A stretch of 64,000 nt of DNA from Pseudomonas putida (lineage in GTDB: Bacteria; Pseudomonadota; Gammaproteobacteria; Pseudomonadales; Pseudomonadaceae): NCBI GenBank assembly GCA_041071465.1, contig CP163498.1, positions 2,074,001 to 2,138,000 on the forward strand. The letters are read 5' to 3'. The position numbers and the translations under genes were made by a program. Positions within the stretch are counted from its first letter, which is position 1, and the number at the start of each line of letters is the position of its first letter. Shown here one piece after another: positions 34,427 through 43,439 of the stretch. Under the pieces are notes generated by a model, which made no database searches, was not told the origin of the DNA, and saw nothing but the letters and a program-made list of their open reading frames with translations.

Positions 34427-35529
34427 TGGTCCGACTCAAGCGTCTGCTCACCCCGTTCATCGCTGCCACCCTGTTCACCGGTGCCCTGCACGCCCAAGCG
34501 GAGCAGCGCACCCTGCGTGTGTATAACTGGTTCGATTACATCACCCCGCAGACCTTGACCGACTTCCAGAAGGACAGCGGCGTCAAACTGGTGTACGACA
34601 TCTTCGACACCAACGAAGCACTGGAGGCCAAGCTGCTCACCGGCAACTCCGGCTATGACGTGGTGGTGCCGTCCAACGTGTTCCTCGCCAAACAGATCGA
34701 AGCCGGGGTTTTCCAGCCGCTGGACCGCAGCAAGCTGCCGAACTGGCAACACCTGGACCCGGCGCTGATGAAGCTGATCGAAGCCAACGACCCAGGCAAC
34801 AAGTTTGCCGTGCCGTATATGTATGGCACCGTGTTGATCGGCTTCAACCCGGCCAAGGTCAAGGCGGCGCTGGGCGACAATGCGCCGGTGGACAGCTGGG
34901 ACCTGATCTTCAAGGAAGAGAACATCGCCAAGCTCAAGCAGTGCGGCGTAGCCCTGCTCGACTCGCCATCGGAGATCATGCCTCTGGCCCTGCAGTACCT
35001 GGGCTTGCCGCCGAACAGCGACAAACCGGCCGACTACAAGAAGGCCGAGGAACTGATGCTGAAGATTCGCCCGCATATCACCTACTTCCATTCCTCGAAG
35101 TACATGGCAGATATTGCCAATGGCGACATCTGCGTGGCAGTAGGCTACAGCGGCAGCTTCTCGCAGGCCGCCAACCGCGCCCGTGAGGCGAAAAATGGCG
35201 TGGTGGTGGACATGCGCCTGCCCAAGGAAGGCGCGCCGATCTGGTTCGACATGCTGTCGATTCCGAAGGGCGCGGCCAACCCGGAGGATGCGCATGCGTT
35301 CATCAACTACCTGCTGCGACCCGAGGTGATCGCACCCATCAGCGACTTCGTTGGGTATCCGAACCCGAACAAAGATGCGACCGCCAAGGTGAACCCGACG
35401 ATTCGCAACAACCCCAACCTGTACCCGACGGCCGAGGCGATGGCCAAGCTGTATACCCTCAAGCCCCTGGCACGGGATGCCGAACGGGCGCGAACCCGGG
35501 CCTGGACGCGGATCAAGTCCGGCACCTGA
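34426..35529 (+). CDS. Periplasmic polyamine-binding protein (PotF/SpuE-like)
   Basis: A 367-residue ABC-type solute receptor with a signal peptide (about residues 1-24, ALHAQA) and the PotD/PotF motifs LRVYNWFDYITP (about 29-40), VYDIFDTNEALEAKLLTGNSGYDVVVPS (about 55-82) and IPKGAANPEDAHAFINYLLRPE (about 280-301). No permease or ATPase genes are adjacent, so it must work with a remote transporter or act as a chemosensory receptor. Co-translation with the deacetylase suggests both handle the same acetylated polyamine. Confidence 0.92.
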   Translation: MVRLKRLLTPFIAATLFTGALHAQAEQRTLRVYNWFDYITPQTLTDFQKDSGVKLVYDIFDTNEALEAKLLTGNSGYDVVVPSNVFLAKQIEAGVFQPLDRSKLPNWQHLDPALMKLIEANDPGNKFAVPYMYGTVLIGFNPAKVKAALGDNAPVDSWDLIFKEENIAKLKQCGVALLDSPSEIMPLALQYLGLPPNSDKPADYKKAEELMLKIRPHITYFHSSKYMADIANGDICVAVGYSGSFSQAANRAREAKNGVVVDMRLPKEGAPIWFDMLSIPKGAANPEDAHAFINYLLRPEVIAPISDFVGYPNPNKDATAKVNPTIRNNPNLYPTAEAMAKLYTLKPLARDAERARTRAWTRIKSGT

Positions 35530-35541
35530 GTCACCCACGAA

Positions 35542-35558
35542 GGGCCGCACAGCGGCCC
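35542..35558. terminator. Convergent hairpin terminator
   Basis: GGGCCGC, ACA, GCGGCCC between the convergent polyamine-binding and MocR genes. Confidence 0.55.
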
Positions 35559-35561
35559 CAT

Positions 35562-37091
35562 TCACTTTCTCCAGGCTTTGCGCAGCTTCATCAGGGCCTC
35601 GGCAATCTCACCCTCCGGCACCGCCGCAAACCCCAGCACCAAGCCCGCTCGCTTATCCACAGGCACATCGCTATCCGCCAACCAGAAATTGCTCAGCGGT
35701 GTTACCTCCACGCCCACCGCCTCCGCTCTTGCCACCAGTTCCTGCTCTTTCGCAAAGTTATCCACATCGACCTTCACATGCAGCCCGGCCGCCACTTCCG
35801 GCATTGCGCCCAACCCCGGAACATCCACTGGCCAACCGGCCTTGAGCACATTGCGCCGGTTCAACGCCGCCTTGCGCATACGGCGGATATGCCGCTGAAA
35901 ATGCCCGCGGGCCATGAACTCGGCCATCACGCACTGGCTGCTGACCTCCGAATGCCGCACCGCTAGCGCCTTGCCCTGGCTGAACGCCTGCGCCAGCTGC
36001 GGCGGGAGCACCAGATAGCCCAGGCGTAACGCCGGGAAGGCGATCTTGCCAAAGGTGCCGACATACAGCACCCGCCCGTGCCGGTCGAGCGCTGCCAGCG
36101 GGGCCAGCGGCGCGCCACTGTAGCGATACTCGCCGTCGTAGTCGTCCTCGATGACCCAGCCATCGCTGCGTTCCGCCCAGGCCAGCAATGCCAGGCGGCG
36201 CGCCAGGCTCATGGTCACCCCGGTCGGGTACTGGTGAGCAGGCGTGACATAGGCCAGCCGGCAATCCGGCCGTTGCTCGAGCCGGCCGCAATCCATGCCG
36301 TCTTCATCCACCGGCACGCCAAACACTCGGCCACCCGCCAGCGTGAAAGCATGACCGGCCGCCCGATAGCCTGGGTTTTCCACAGCCACACCGTCGCCAG
36401 GTTGCAGCAGCAGCTGTGCACAAAGGCTGATGGCCTGCTGCGCACCACTGGTGATCACAATTTGTTCAGCCGTGCAGCTCAGCCCGCGCGAGCGGCGCAG
36501 GTAAGCCGCGATCAACTCGCGTAAAGCCGGCTCACCTGCCGGATCACCGTAGCCCAGCTGTTCAGGGGAAGGGTTGCGCCAGAAACCCGCCTGCAGCTTG
36601 GCCCAGACGTCAAATGGGAACAGGTCGAATGCCGGAATACCGACGCGAAAAGCACGAGGCGCACCGCTTCTTGGCGAGGGCAAATGACCACTTTTCAAGC
36701 GCTGTAAAGGCTCGCTCAAACGTCGATCGCTGGATAAATCATCAGTATTTCCAACGGAAAATGTGGATAACCCTGTTGATAAACCCAGGGATAACTCTGT
36801 GGATACTTGTGTGGATAGTTTCGGAAGCTGGCTAACGTACGTGCCATCACCGACGCGGCTTTCGATGTAGCCTTCGGCATACAGTTGGTCATAGGCACGC
36901 ACCACGCTGTTGCGTGACAGCGCCAGCATGCCCGCCAGGTCACGTGTGGCCGGCAGCCGCGTGCCACTGCTCAGGCGCCCATCCAGCACCCGCGCCCGTA
37001 ACGCCTGATAAAGCTGCTGGCTAAGCCCGCGACGGCGATCAAGGGCGATGCCGGCAGGGTCGAAAGGCAGTATGAGGGGCTGCTGGCTCAT
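35562..37091 (-). CDS. MocR/PdxR-type regulator (GntR helix-turn-helix plus PLP aminotransferase fold)
   Basis: A 509-residue transcription factor. Residues about 15-88 are a GntR winged helix (LSQQLYQALRARVLDGRLSSGTRLPATRDLAGMLALSRNSVVRAYDQLYAEGYIESRVG). A linker with tandem LSTQ/VSTE/LSLG/LSTG/LSTF units (92-111) precedes a fold-type I aminotransferase domain (about 145-505), with the PLP-binding lysine K349 in VGTFGKI and the conserved VIEDDYDGEYRYSG. Such proteins sense PLP or amino-acid conjugates. It diverges from the PaiB-like/GNAT operon, the likely target. The gene holds three perfect TTATCCACA sites. Confidence 0.93.
   Translation of the reverse strand: MSQQPLILPFDPAGIALDRRRGLSQQLYQALRARVLDGRLSSGTRLPATRDLAGMLALSRNSVVRAYDQLYAEGYIESRVGDGTYVSQLPKLSTQVSTELSLGLSTGLSTFSVGNTDDLSSDRRLSEPLQRLKSGHLPSPRSGAPRAFRVGIPAFDLFPFDVWAKLQAGFWRNPSPEQLGYGDPAGEPALRELIAAYLRRSRGLSCTAEQIVITSGAQQAISLCAQLLLQPGDGVAVENPGYRAAGHAFTLAGGRVFGVPVDEDGMDCGRLEQRPDCRLAYVTPAHQYPTGVTMSLARRLALLAWAERSDGWVIEDDYDGEYRYSGAPLAPLAALDRHGRVLYVGTFGKIAFPALRLGYLVLPPQLAQAFSQGKALAVRHSEVSSQCVMAEFMARGHFQRHIRRMRKAALNRRNVLKAGWPVDVPGLGAMPEVAAGLHVKVDVDNFAKEQELVARAEAVGVEVTPLSNFWLADSDVPVDKRAGLVLGFAAVPEGEIAEALMKLRKAWRK
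36762..36821 (-). repeat. Five-unit 12-bp tandem repeat of DnaA-box-like sequence in the MocR linker
   Basis: Plus-strand units start at 36762, 36774, 36786, 36798 and 36810: TGTGGATAA, TGTTGATAA, CAGGGATAA, TGTGGATAC, TGTGGATAG, each with three further bases. The first is a perfect DnaA nonamer. In the gene it encodes residues 92-111. Confidence 0.85.
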
Positions 37092-37181
37092 GGCATTGGA
37101 CCTATCAAATCAGACAGTAATGGCTCTTACCCAGAACCAATAGCCTGCCTAGGATGAAGCCATTCGACAAGGATCCCGCCC

Positions 37182-37811
37182 ATGTACAACAGCAAACCCC
37201 ACCAGGAACACGACCTCGCCCGCCTGCACCAACACATGCTGGACACCCGCCTGGCCGTTCTGGTCAGCCACGGCGAGCAGGGCCTGCTGGCCACGCACCT
37301 GCCGGTGCTGGTCGATACCGCTGAGGGCGAGTTCGGCACAGTGTATGCCCACCTGGCCCGGGCCAACCGCCAATGGCAAGACCTCGAGCAAGGCGGCGAA
37401 GCGCTGCTGGTGTTCCCCGGCGCCGATGCCTATGTCAGCCCCAGCTACTACCCAAGCAAGGCCGATAACCCCAAGGTGGTGCCGACCTGGAACTACCTGG
37501 CTGTGCACGCCTATGGCCCGGCCGATGTTATCCATGAGGCCGAGCCGCTGCTGGCGATCGTAAGCCGCCTGACCGACCGACACGAACAGGGGCGCAGCGA
37601 ACCGTGGAAGGTCACCGATGCCCCTGCTGACTACCTCGACGGCATGCTCCGCGCCATCGTCGGGGTCCGCCTGCCCATCGCCCGCCTGCAAGGCGCGCGC
37701 AAGCTCAGCCAGAACCGCTCCGAGCAAGACATCGCCGGTGTGTGCGAAAGCCTGAGCGCCAGTACCGATCAACAAGACAACCAACTCGCGGCGCACATGC
37801 GCCAACTCTGA
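37182..37811 (+). CDS. PaiB-like FMN-binding protein
   Basis: A 209-residue protein of the PaiB family (flavin-reductase-like split barrel). The core YNSKPHQEHDLARLHQHML (residues 2-20), GLLATHLPVLVD (about 34-45), VYAHLARANRQWQDL (about 54-68), VSPSYYPSKADNPKVVPTWNYLAVHAYG (about 86-113) and KLSQNRS..D near the end are conserved landmarks. In Bacillus PaiB was named a negative regulator of sporulation and protease genes; in pseudomonads its role is undefined. AAGGA precedes ATG 37182. It heads an apparent operon with two acetyltransferase genes and diverges from the MocR regulator. Confidence 0.9.
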   Translation: MYNSKPHQEHDLARLHQHMLDTRLAVLVSHGEQGLLATHLPVLVDTAEGEFGTVYAHLARANRQWQDLEQGGEALLVFPGADAYVSPSYYPSKADNPKVVPTWNYLAVHAYGPADVIHEAEPLLAIVSRLTDRHEQGRSEPWKVTDAPADYLDGMLRAIVGVRLPIARLQGARKLSQNRSEQDIAGVCESLSASTDQQDNQLAAHMRQL

Positions 37812-37823
37812 AGGAATAGCCCC

Positions 37824-38270
37824 ATGTCTAGCGTTACCCTGCGCCCTGTCACCGCCCAAGATCACGCCGCCTGGCAGGCCCTGTGGCAGGCCTACTTGCA
37901 CTTCTACGAAACCGAGTTGGCCGATGAAGTCAGCCAGAGCACCTGGCAGCGCCTGCTCGACCCTAACGAGCCAACCCATTCGGCACTGGCCTGGGTCGAT
38001 GGCAAGGCCGTGGGGATGGTCAACTTCATCTACCATCGCTCCAACTGGAGCATCGAGAATGCCTGCTACCTGCAAGACCTGTACGTGGACAGCACGCAGC
38101 GTGGCCTGGGCATCGGTCGGCAACTGATCGAACACGTCTACACCACCGCCAAGGCCGATAACTGCAGCAAGGTGCACTGGCTGACCCACGAAACCAACGC
38201 CACCGCCATCAGCCTGTATCAGCAGGTTGCCGAGCGCTCGGGCTTCATCCAATTCCGCAAAGGTTTGTAG
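37824..38270 (+). CDS. GNAT-family N-acetyltransferase
   Basis: A 148-residue acetyltransferase. The acetyl-CoA site is seen as LQDLYVDSTQRGLGIGRQLIEHVYTTAK (about 88-115; Q/RxxGxG/A as QRGLGIG). C-terminal HWLTHETNATAISLYQQVAERSGF is also typical. AAGGAA precedes the ATG, and it begins 12 bp after the PaiB-like gene and ends 7 bp before the next GNAT gene. The sequence recalls diamine or small-amine acetyltransferases, but the substrate is not determinable. Confidence 0.92.
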   Translation: MSSVTLRPVTAQDHAAWQALWQAYLHFYETELADEVSQSTWQRLLDPNEPTHSALAWVDGKAVGMVNFIYHRSNWSIENACYLQDLYVDSTQRGLGIGRQLIEHVYTTAKADNCSKVHWLTHETNATAISLYQQVAERSGFIQFRKGL

Positions 38271-38277
38271 GCCAGAT

Positions 38278-38949
38278 ATGACTGACGCATTGAACTGGAA
38301 ACCCGCCGCAACACCCAAGGCCGAGCCAATCGAAGGCCGCTTCATCCGCCTGGAAAAGCTCGACCCGGTGCGCCATGGCAACGACCTCTGGGAGGTACTG
38401 CAGGGGCCAGCCTCCGACCCAGTGCTGTGGGACTACCTGCCCTACGGCCGATTCGCCGAACGTGCCGCCTTCGATCGCTGGCTGGAAGGCAACGCTGCAG
38501 GCCAGGACCCGCTGTACTACACCGTCATCGACCGCGCTAGTGGCCAGGCCCAGGGCATCCTCACCCTGATGTCGATCGTGCCCGACCACGGCCGAATCGA
38601 AATCGGCCATATCGCTTTCGGCGCCCCCATGCAGCGCACGCCCAAGAGCACCGAGGCGGTGTACCTGCTGGGCAAGCTCGGCTTCGAACTGGGCAACCGC
38701 CGGCTGGAGTGGAAGTGCAATAACGCCAACGCCCGCTCGAAGCGTGCAGCGGAGCGATTTGGCTTCACCTACGAAGGGGTTTTCCGCAAACACCTGGTGG
38801 TGAAGGACCACAACCGCGATACGGCCTGGTATTCGATTACCGATGATGAATGGCCGGCGGTGGCTGCCGGCTTCGAGCGGTGGCTGGGTGAGGATAATCA
38901 GCAGCCAGGCGGGCAGCGACAAACATTGGAAGCGTGCCGCAACGGTTGA
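38278..38949 (+). CDS. GNAT-family N-acetyltransferase (RimJ/RimL-like)
   Basis: A 223-residue protein of the RimJ/L or acetyltransf_3 type, which generally acetylates N-termini or small amines. Characteristic parts are IEGRFIRLEKLDP (about 19-31), IEIGHIAFG (about 104-112), STEAVYLLGKLGFELGNRRLEWKCNNANARSKRAAERFGFTYEG (about 122-165). The ATG at 38278 is 7 bp after the previous stop. It ends the three-gene plus-strand operon opposite the MocR gene. Confidence 0.9.
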   Translation: MTDALNWKPAATPKAEPIEGRFIRLEKLDPVRHGNDLWEVLQGPASDPVLWDYLPYGRFAERAAFDRWLEGNAAGQDPLYYTVIDRASGQAQGILTLMSIVPDHGRIEIGHIAFGAPMQRTPKSTEAVYLLGKLGFELGNRRLEWKCNNANARSKRAAERFGFTYEGVFRKHLVVKDHNRDTAWYSITDDEWPAVAAGFERWLGEDNQQPGGQRQTLEACRNG

Positions 38950-38993
38950 TTTTTGTATTGGCTTGCTGGCGACAGGGCCATCAAATGCAGCAC

Positions 38994-39018
38994 AAAAAAA
39001 GGGGAGCATCCGCTCCCC
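38994..39018 (-). terminator. Intrinsic terminator of the pyruvate carboxylase operon
   Basis: GGGGAGC, ATCC, GCTCCCC followed on the minus strand by a run of seven T. Lies 33 bp past the biotin-subunit stop. Confidence 0.92.
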
Positions 39019-39050
39019 AGAGGTAAACCGCTTGTGGATGAAGGCCTGAA

Positions 39051-40859
39051 TCAGCCCTCGATCTCGATCAGGATTTCACCCGGCGTCACGCGATCGCCCT
39101 TGGCCACATGGATGGCGACGACCTTGCCGGCGATGGCCGCCTGCACTTCGGTCTCCATCTTCATGGCTTCGGTGATCAGCACGGCCTGACCGGCCTTGAC
39201 CACGTCACCTTCCTTGACCAGCACATCGACGATGTTGCCTGGCATGGTGGTGCTGACGTGGCCTGGGTCGGTGGCTTGCTTGCGTTTGCTGCCGCCGCCG
39301 CCGACGAATTCGTTGAGTGGTTCGAACACCACTTCTTCCGGCATGCCGTCGATGGACAGGTAGAAGTGGCGCTTGCCTTCGGCCTTCACACCCACACCCG
39401 TGATGTCGACGCGGTAGGTTTCGCCGTGCACGTCGATGACGAACTCGGTCGGTACGCCTTCACCGCCAGGGGCAGAAACGGCGCCAGCTTCTGGAATCGG
39501 CAGCAGGGCTTCCGGGGTGAGCGTGCCGGCTTCGCGTTCTTCGAGGAACTTGCGGCCAATGTCCGGGAACATGGCAAAGGTCAGCACGTCCTCTTCACAG
39601 CGGGCCAGGGCGCCGATGTCGGTACGCAGCTTGGCCATCTCCGGCTTCAGCAGGTCGGCCGGGCGCACGTCGATCACTTCTTCGCTGCCGATCGCCTGGC
39701 GGCGCAGTTGCTCGTTGACCACACCTGGCGCCTTGCCGTAACCGCCTTGCAGGTACAGCTTCACCTCGTTGGTGATGGTCTTGTAGCGCTCGCCGGCCAG
39801 CACGTTGAAGAACGCCTGGGTGCCGACGATCTGCGAGGTCGGCGTTACCAGCGGCGGGTAACCAAGGTCTTCACGCACACGTGGGATCTCAGCCAGCACT
39901 TCGTTCATGCGGTTGAGCGCACCCTGCTCTTTCAACTGGTTGGCCAGGTTGGAAATCATGCCGCCCGGCACCTGGTTGACCTGCACGCGGGTGTCCACGG
40001 CGGTGAACTCGCTTTCGAACTGGTGGTACTTCTTGCGCACGGCGTAGAAGTACAGGCCGATTTCCTGCAGCAGTTCCAGGTCCAGGCCGGTATCGAACTC
40101 ACTGCCCTTGAGCGCGGCAACCATCGACTCGGTACCCGGGTGGCTGGTGCCCCAGGCGAAGCTGGAAATGGCGGTGTCGATGTGGTCTGCACCGTTTTCC
40201 ACAGCCTTGAGCTGGCACATGGCCGCCAGGCCGGCGGTGTCGTGGGAGTGGATGAACACCGGCAGCGACTGCTCGGCCTTCAGCGCCTTGACCAGCTCGC
40301 CAGTGGCGAATGGGGTCAGCAGGCCGGCCATGTCCTTGATCGCTACCGAGTCGCAACCCATGGCTTCCATCTGCTTGGCTTGGTTCACGAAGGCTTCGAT
40401 GGTGTGCACCGGGCTGGTGGTGTAGGCGATGGTGCCCTGGGCGTGCTTGCCGGCGGCCTTGACCGCTTCGATGGCCACGCGCAGGTTACGCACGTCGTTC
40501 ATGGCGTCGAAAATACGGAAAACATCGATGCCGTTGACCGCAGCCTTGGCGACGAAAGCTTTGACCACGTCGTCGCTGTAGTGGCGGTAGCCCAGCAGGT
40601 TTTGGCCGCGCAGCAGCATTTGCAGGCGAGTATTGGGCAGTGCTGCACGCAGCTTGCGCAGGCGCTCCCACGGGTCTTCCTTGAGGAAGCGCACGCAGGC
40701 GTCGAAGGTGGCGCCACCCCAGACTTCCAGCGACCAGTAGCCGACTTTGTCGAGCTTGTCGCAGATCGGCAGCATGTCTTCGGTACGCATGCGGGTGGCC
40801 AGCAGGGACTGGTGGGCGTCGCGCAGGATCGTGTCGGTTACGTGAATTTTCTTGGACAT
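39051..40859 (-). CDS. pycB: Pyruvate carboxylase subunit B (carboxyltransferase plus biotin domain; OadA-like)
   Basis: About 602 residues. The carboxyltransferase TIM barrel (about 1-300) has TDTILRDAHQSLLATRMRTEDML with the metal-binding Asp, SLEVWGGATFDACVRFL, RGQNLLGYRHY and SHDTAGLAA. A PYC/OadA middle domain follows, and the C-terminal biotinyl domain has the biotin lysine in EAMKMETE (about residue 568). With the biotin carboxylase encoded upstream it makes oxaloacetate from pyruvate, replenishing the TCA cycle. No membrane OadB/OadG is present, so a sodium-pump decarboxylase is unlikely. The ATG at 40859 (MSKKIHVTD) is preferred over 40874. Confidence 0.93.
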   Translation of the reverse strand: MSKKIHVTDTILRDAHQSLLATRMRTEDMLPICDKLDKVGYWSLEVWGGATFDACVRFLKEDPWERLRKLRAALPNTRLQMLLRGQNLLGYRHYSDDVVKAFVAKAAVNGIDVFRIFDAMNDVRNLRVAIEAVKAAGKHAQGTIAYTTSPVHTIEAFVNQAKQMEAMGCDSVAIKDMAGLLTPFATGELVKALKAEQSLPVFIHSHDTAGLAAMCQLKAVENGADHIDTAISSFAWGTSHPGTESMVAALKGSEFDTGLDLELLQEIGLYFYAVRKKYHQFESEFTAVDTRVQVNQVPGGMISNLANQLKEQGALNRMNEVLAEIPRVREDLGYPPLVTPTSQIVGTQAFFNVLAGERYKTITNEVKLYLQGGYGKAPGVVNEQLRRQAIGSEEVIDVRPADLLKPEMAKLRTDIGALARCEEDVLTFAMFPDIGRKFLEEREAGTLTPEALLPIPEAGAVSAPGGEGVPTEFVIDVHGETYRVDITGVGVKAEGKRHFYLSIDGMPEEVVFEPLNEFVGGGGSKRKQATDPGHVSTTMPGNIVDVLVKEGDVVKAGQAVLITEAMKMETEVQAAIAGKVVAIHVAKGDRVTPGEILIEIEG

Positions 40860-40870
40860 TATGGGGTTCC

Positions 40871-42286
40871 TCACAGGCCTGCGTGGGCGGCGATGGCGGC
40901 GGCGATGGCCAGGGCCAGCTCTTCGGGTTTGCGCTTGATCGAGTAGTTGGTCAGTTCAGGGTGGCTTTCGACGAAGCTGGTATTGAACTGGCCGCTACGG
41001 AATTCCGGATTGCGCAGGATTTCCTGGTAGTACGCGGCGGTGGTCTTCACCCCTTGCACGCGCATGTCGTCCAGGGCCCGCAGGCCGCGGTCCATGGCTT
41101 CTTCCCAGGTCAACGCCCACACCACCAGTTTCAGGCACATGGAGTCGTAGAACGGCGGAATGGTGTAGCCGGTGTAGATCGCCGTGTCGGTACGCACGCC
41201 GGGGCCGCCGGGGGCGTAGTAACGGGTGATCTTGCCGAAACTTGGCAGGAAGTTGTTCTTCGGGTCTTCGGCGTTAATACGGAACTGCAACGCGTAACCG
41301 CGGTGCTGAATGTCTTCTTGCTTGACCGACAGCGGCAAGCCCGAGGCAATGCGAATCTGCTCACGGACGATGTCGATACCGGTGATTTCCTCGGTGATGG
41401 TGTGTTCCACCTGCACCCGGGTGTTCATTTCCATGAAGTACACCTCGCCATCGGCGAGCAGAAACTCCACGGTACCGGCGTTCTCGTAGTTCACCGCCTT
41501 GGCCGCACGCACTGCCAGGTCGCCAATGTAGGCGCGCTGCTCGGGGGTGAGCTGGGGGCTTGGGGCGATTTCGATGAGTTTCTGGTTACGGCGCTGGATC
41601 GAGCAGTCGCGCTCGAACAGGTGCACCACGTTGCCAAAGCTGTCACCGAGGATCTGCGCCTCGATGTGCTTGGGGTTGACGATGCACTTTTCCAGGAACA
41701 CTTCAGCCGAACCAAAGGCCTTGGTCGCCTCGGAAATCACCCGTGGGAAGTTCTGTTCCAGTTCCTCGCGGCTGTTGCAACGGCGAATACCGCGACCGCC
41801 ACCACCGGAGGTGGCCTTGAGCATCACCGGGTAACCGATGCGCTCGCCTTCGCTCAAGGCTTCATGAATATCGGCAACGTTGCCTTCGGTGCCAGGGGTG
41901 ACCGGCACACCAGCGGCGATCATGGTGCGGCGCGCTTCGGTCTTGTCGCCCATGCGGCGAATCACGTCGGCGGCCGGGCCGATGAACTTGATCCCGCGCT
42001 CGGCGCAGATCTCTGCCAGTTCAGCGTTTTCCGACAAAAAACCATAGCCCGGGTGCAGGGCATCACAACCGGTTTCCACAGCCAGGTTCACCAGCTTGCG
42101 CGGGTTCAGGTAGCCGGCCAGCGGCTCGGCACCAATGCTGTGGGCTTCGTCGGCGCGCTTGACGTGCAAGGCATGCCGGTCGGCGTCGGAAAAGATCGCT
42201 ACCGAGCGTATGCCCATCTCGGCGCAGGCACGCACGATCCGAACTGCGATTTCACCTCGGTTGGCGATCAGGATTTTTTTTATCAC
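40871..42286 (-). CDS. pycA: Pyruvate carboxylase subunit A (biotin carboxylase)
   Basis: A 471-residue ATP-grasp biotin carboxylase. Present are IANRGEIAVRIVRACAEMG (about 6-24), HPGYGFLSENAELAEIC (about 77-93), the glycine-rich ATP loop MLKATSGGGGRGIRR (about 155-169), and the catalytic EMNTRVQVEHTITEEITG (about 285-302). It starts with GTG 42286 and ends 11 bp before subunit B. Sequence length (over 460) fits the pyruvate carboxylase alpha subunit rather than AccC, and the gene pair supports it. A LysR-type gene diverges upstream. Confidence 0.95.
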   Translation of the reverse strand: MIKKILIANRGEIAVRIVRACAEMGIRSVAIFSDADRHALHVKRADEAHSIGAEPLAGYLNPRKLVNLAVETGCDALHPGYGFLSENAELAEICAERGIKFIGPAADVIRRMGDKTEARRTMIAAGVPVTPGTEGNVADIHEALSEGERIGYPVMLKATSGGGGRGIRRCNSREELEQNFPRVISEATKAFGSAEVFLEKCIVNPKHIEAQILGDSFGNVVHLFERDCSIQRRNQKLIEIAPSPQLTPEQRAYIGDLAVRAAKAVNYENAGTVEFLLADGEVYFMEMNTRVQVEHTITEEITGIDIVREQIRIASGLPLSVKQEDIQHRGYALQFRINAEDPKNNFLPSFGKITRYYAPGGPGVRTDTAIYTGYTIPPFYDSMCLKLVVWALTWEEAMDRGLRALDDMRVQGVKTTAAYYQEILRNPEFRSGQFNTSFVESHPELTNYSIKRKPEELALAIAAAIAAHAGL

Positions 42287-42393
42287 TGGAGTCTTCCCAA
42301 AGCCGTAGGAACAGTCGAGCCGGTTCTACCGGTCGGCGCGTGACCAGGCGTTGCTGGCCAGTCGCACATTCACCCTAGCGCTGTAGGTCGATA

Positions 42394-42413
42394 AACAAAA
42401 ATCAATATTTGTT
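42394..42413. promoter_or_regulatory. Dyad in the pycA-LysR divergent promoter
   Basis: AACAAAAATCAATATTTGTT: AACAAA and TTTGTT arms around 8 bp, in an AT-rich patch between divergent genes. Fits a LysR-type site with interrupted dyad; identity inferred from position. Confidence 0.4.
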
Positions 42414-42476
42414 AGGGGCTGTATTAGCAAAAGCTTATAGTGCGGTAACAAGGTGTTGCCGAAGGCGAGAAAAGAA

Positions 42477-43439
42477 ATGCGTAAGTCCTTGATGCGTATG
42501 ACTTTGCGTCAATTGCAGATCTTCAATGAGGTGTGTGATTTACGTTCTTACAGCCGTGCGGCGGAAGAGATGTCGCTGACGCAACCCGCCGTTAGTCTAC
42601 AGATCCGCCAGCTTGAAGAGCTGATCGGCCAGCCGCTGTTCGAGTATGTGGGCAAGAAGCTCTACCTCACCGAGGCGGCCGAAGCATTGCAACGCGCCAG
42701 CCACGACATTTTCGGGCGCCTGGAGAGCCTGGACATGCAGCTGTCGGACATGCAGGGCTCATTGCAGGGTCAGTTGAAGCTGGCGATCGAGTCCAGTGCC
42801 AAGTACTTCGTGCCACACCTGTTCGCCGCCTTCAAGCAGCGTCACCCGGAGGTCAACCTGACCCTGACAGTGGTCAACCGCGCCCAGGCCATTCGCCGTC
42901 TTTCCGACAACCGCGACGACCTGATCATCATGTCGATGGTGCCGCAGGACATGGGTCTGGAGTTTCTGCCATTCCTCAACAACCCGATCGTTGCCGTGGC
43001 GCCGCCCGAGCACCCGCTGTGCAAGCTCGAGCAGCTGCGCCTGCAGGACCTGGAGCCTCATACCCTGTTGGTCCGTGAGCAAGGTTCAGGGACGCGCAAG
43101 GCTTGCGAAGAGTACTTCAAGGACAAGCGCGTGCATTTCACCCAGACCCTGGAGGTTGCATCGGCCGATGCCCAGCGCGAATGCGTGATCGCCGGCCTTG
43201 GGATCGCCCTGCTCACCCGCCACGCAGTCAACCTGGAACTGGCCACCGGGGTGCTGAAGGAATTACCGGTGGAGGAACTGCCGCTGTACCGCAGCTGGTG
43301 CGTGGTGCAGTCCAAGGCCAAGCGACAGTCGCCGGTGGCCTTGGCCTTTCTGGCATTCATCCGCGGCGAACGTGCGTTGATCAGCGCGCTTGTTGAGCGT
43401 TTTTCGGGGAAGTTGCCGCCGACGCCTGCCACACCGTGA
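42477..43439 (+). CDS. LysR-family regulator, probable controller of pycAB
   Basis: A 320-residue LysR regulator: winged helix at about 8-66 (LRQLQIFNEVCDLRSYSRAAEEMSLTQPAVSLQIRQLEELIG), effector domain at about 95-300 with GLEFLPFLNNPIVAVAPPEHPL and CVIAGLGIALLTRHAV, resembling CbbR-like members. ATG 42477 has GAAAAGA just before it. It diverges from pycA over 190 bp with a candidate dyad, so control of pyruvate carboxylase is the simplest inference. Its 3' end overlaps the small gene on the other strand by 59 bp. Confidence 0.9.
   Translation: MRKSLMRMTLRQLQIFNEVCDLRSYSRAAEEMSLTQPAVSLQIRQLEELIGQPLFEYVGKKLYLTEAAEALQRASHDIFGRLESLDMQLSDMQGSLQGQLKLAIESSAKYFVPHLFAAFKQRHPEVNLTLTVVNRAQAIRRLSDNRDDLIIMSMVPQDMGLEFLPFLNNPIVAVAPPEHPLCKLEQLRLQDLEPHTLLVREQGSGTRKACEEYFKDKRVHFTQTLEVASADAQRECVIAGLGIALLTRHAVNLELATGVLKELPVEELPLYRSWCVVQSKAKRQSPVALAFLAFIRGERALISALVERFSGKLPPTPATP

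Noticed and set aside
39108..40946. 612-residue plus-strand open frame opposite the pyruvate carboxylase biotin subunit
   Set aside because: Shadow frame; the opposite strand has all catalytic motifs. The 486-residue frame at 40883-42343 opposite pycA is rejected for the same reason.
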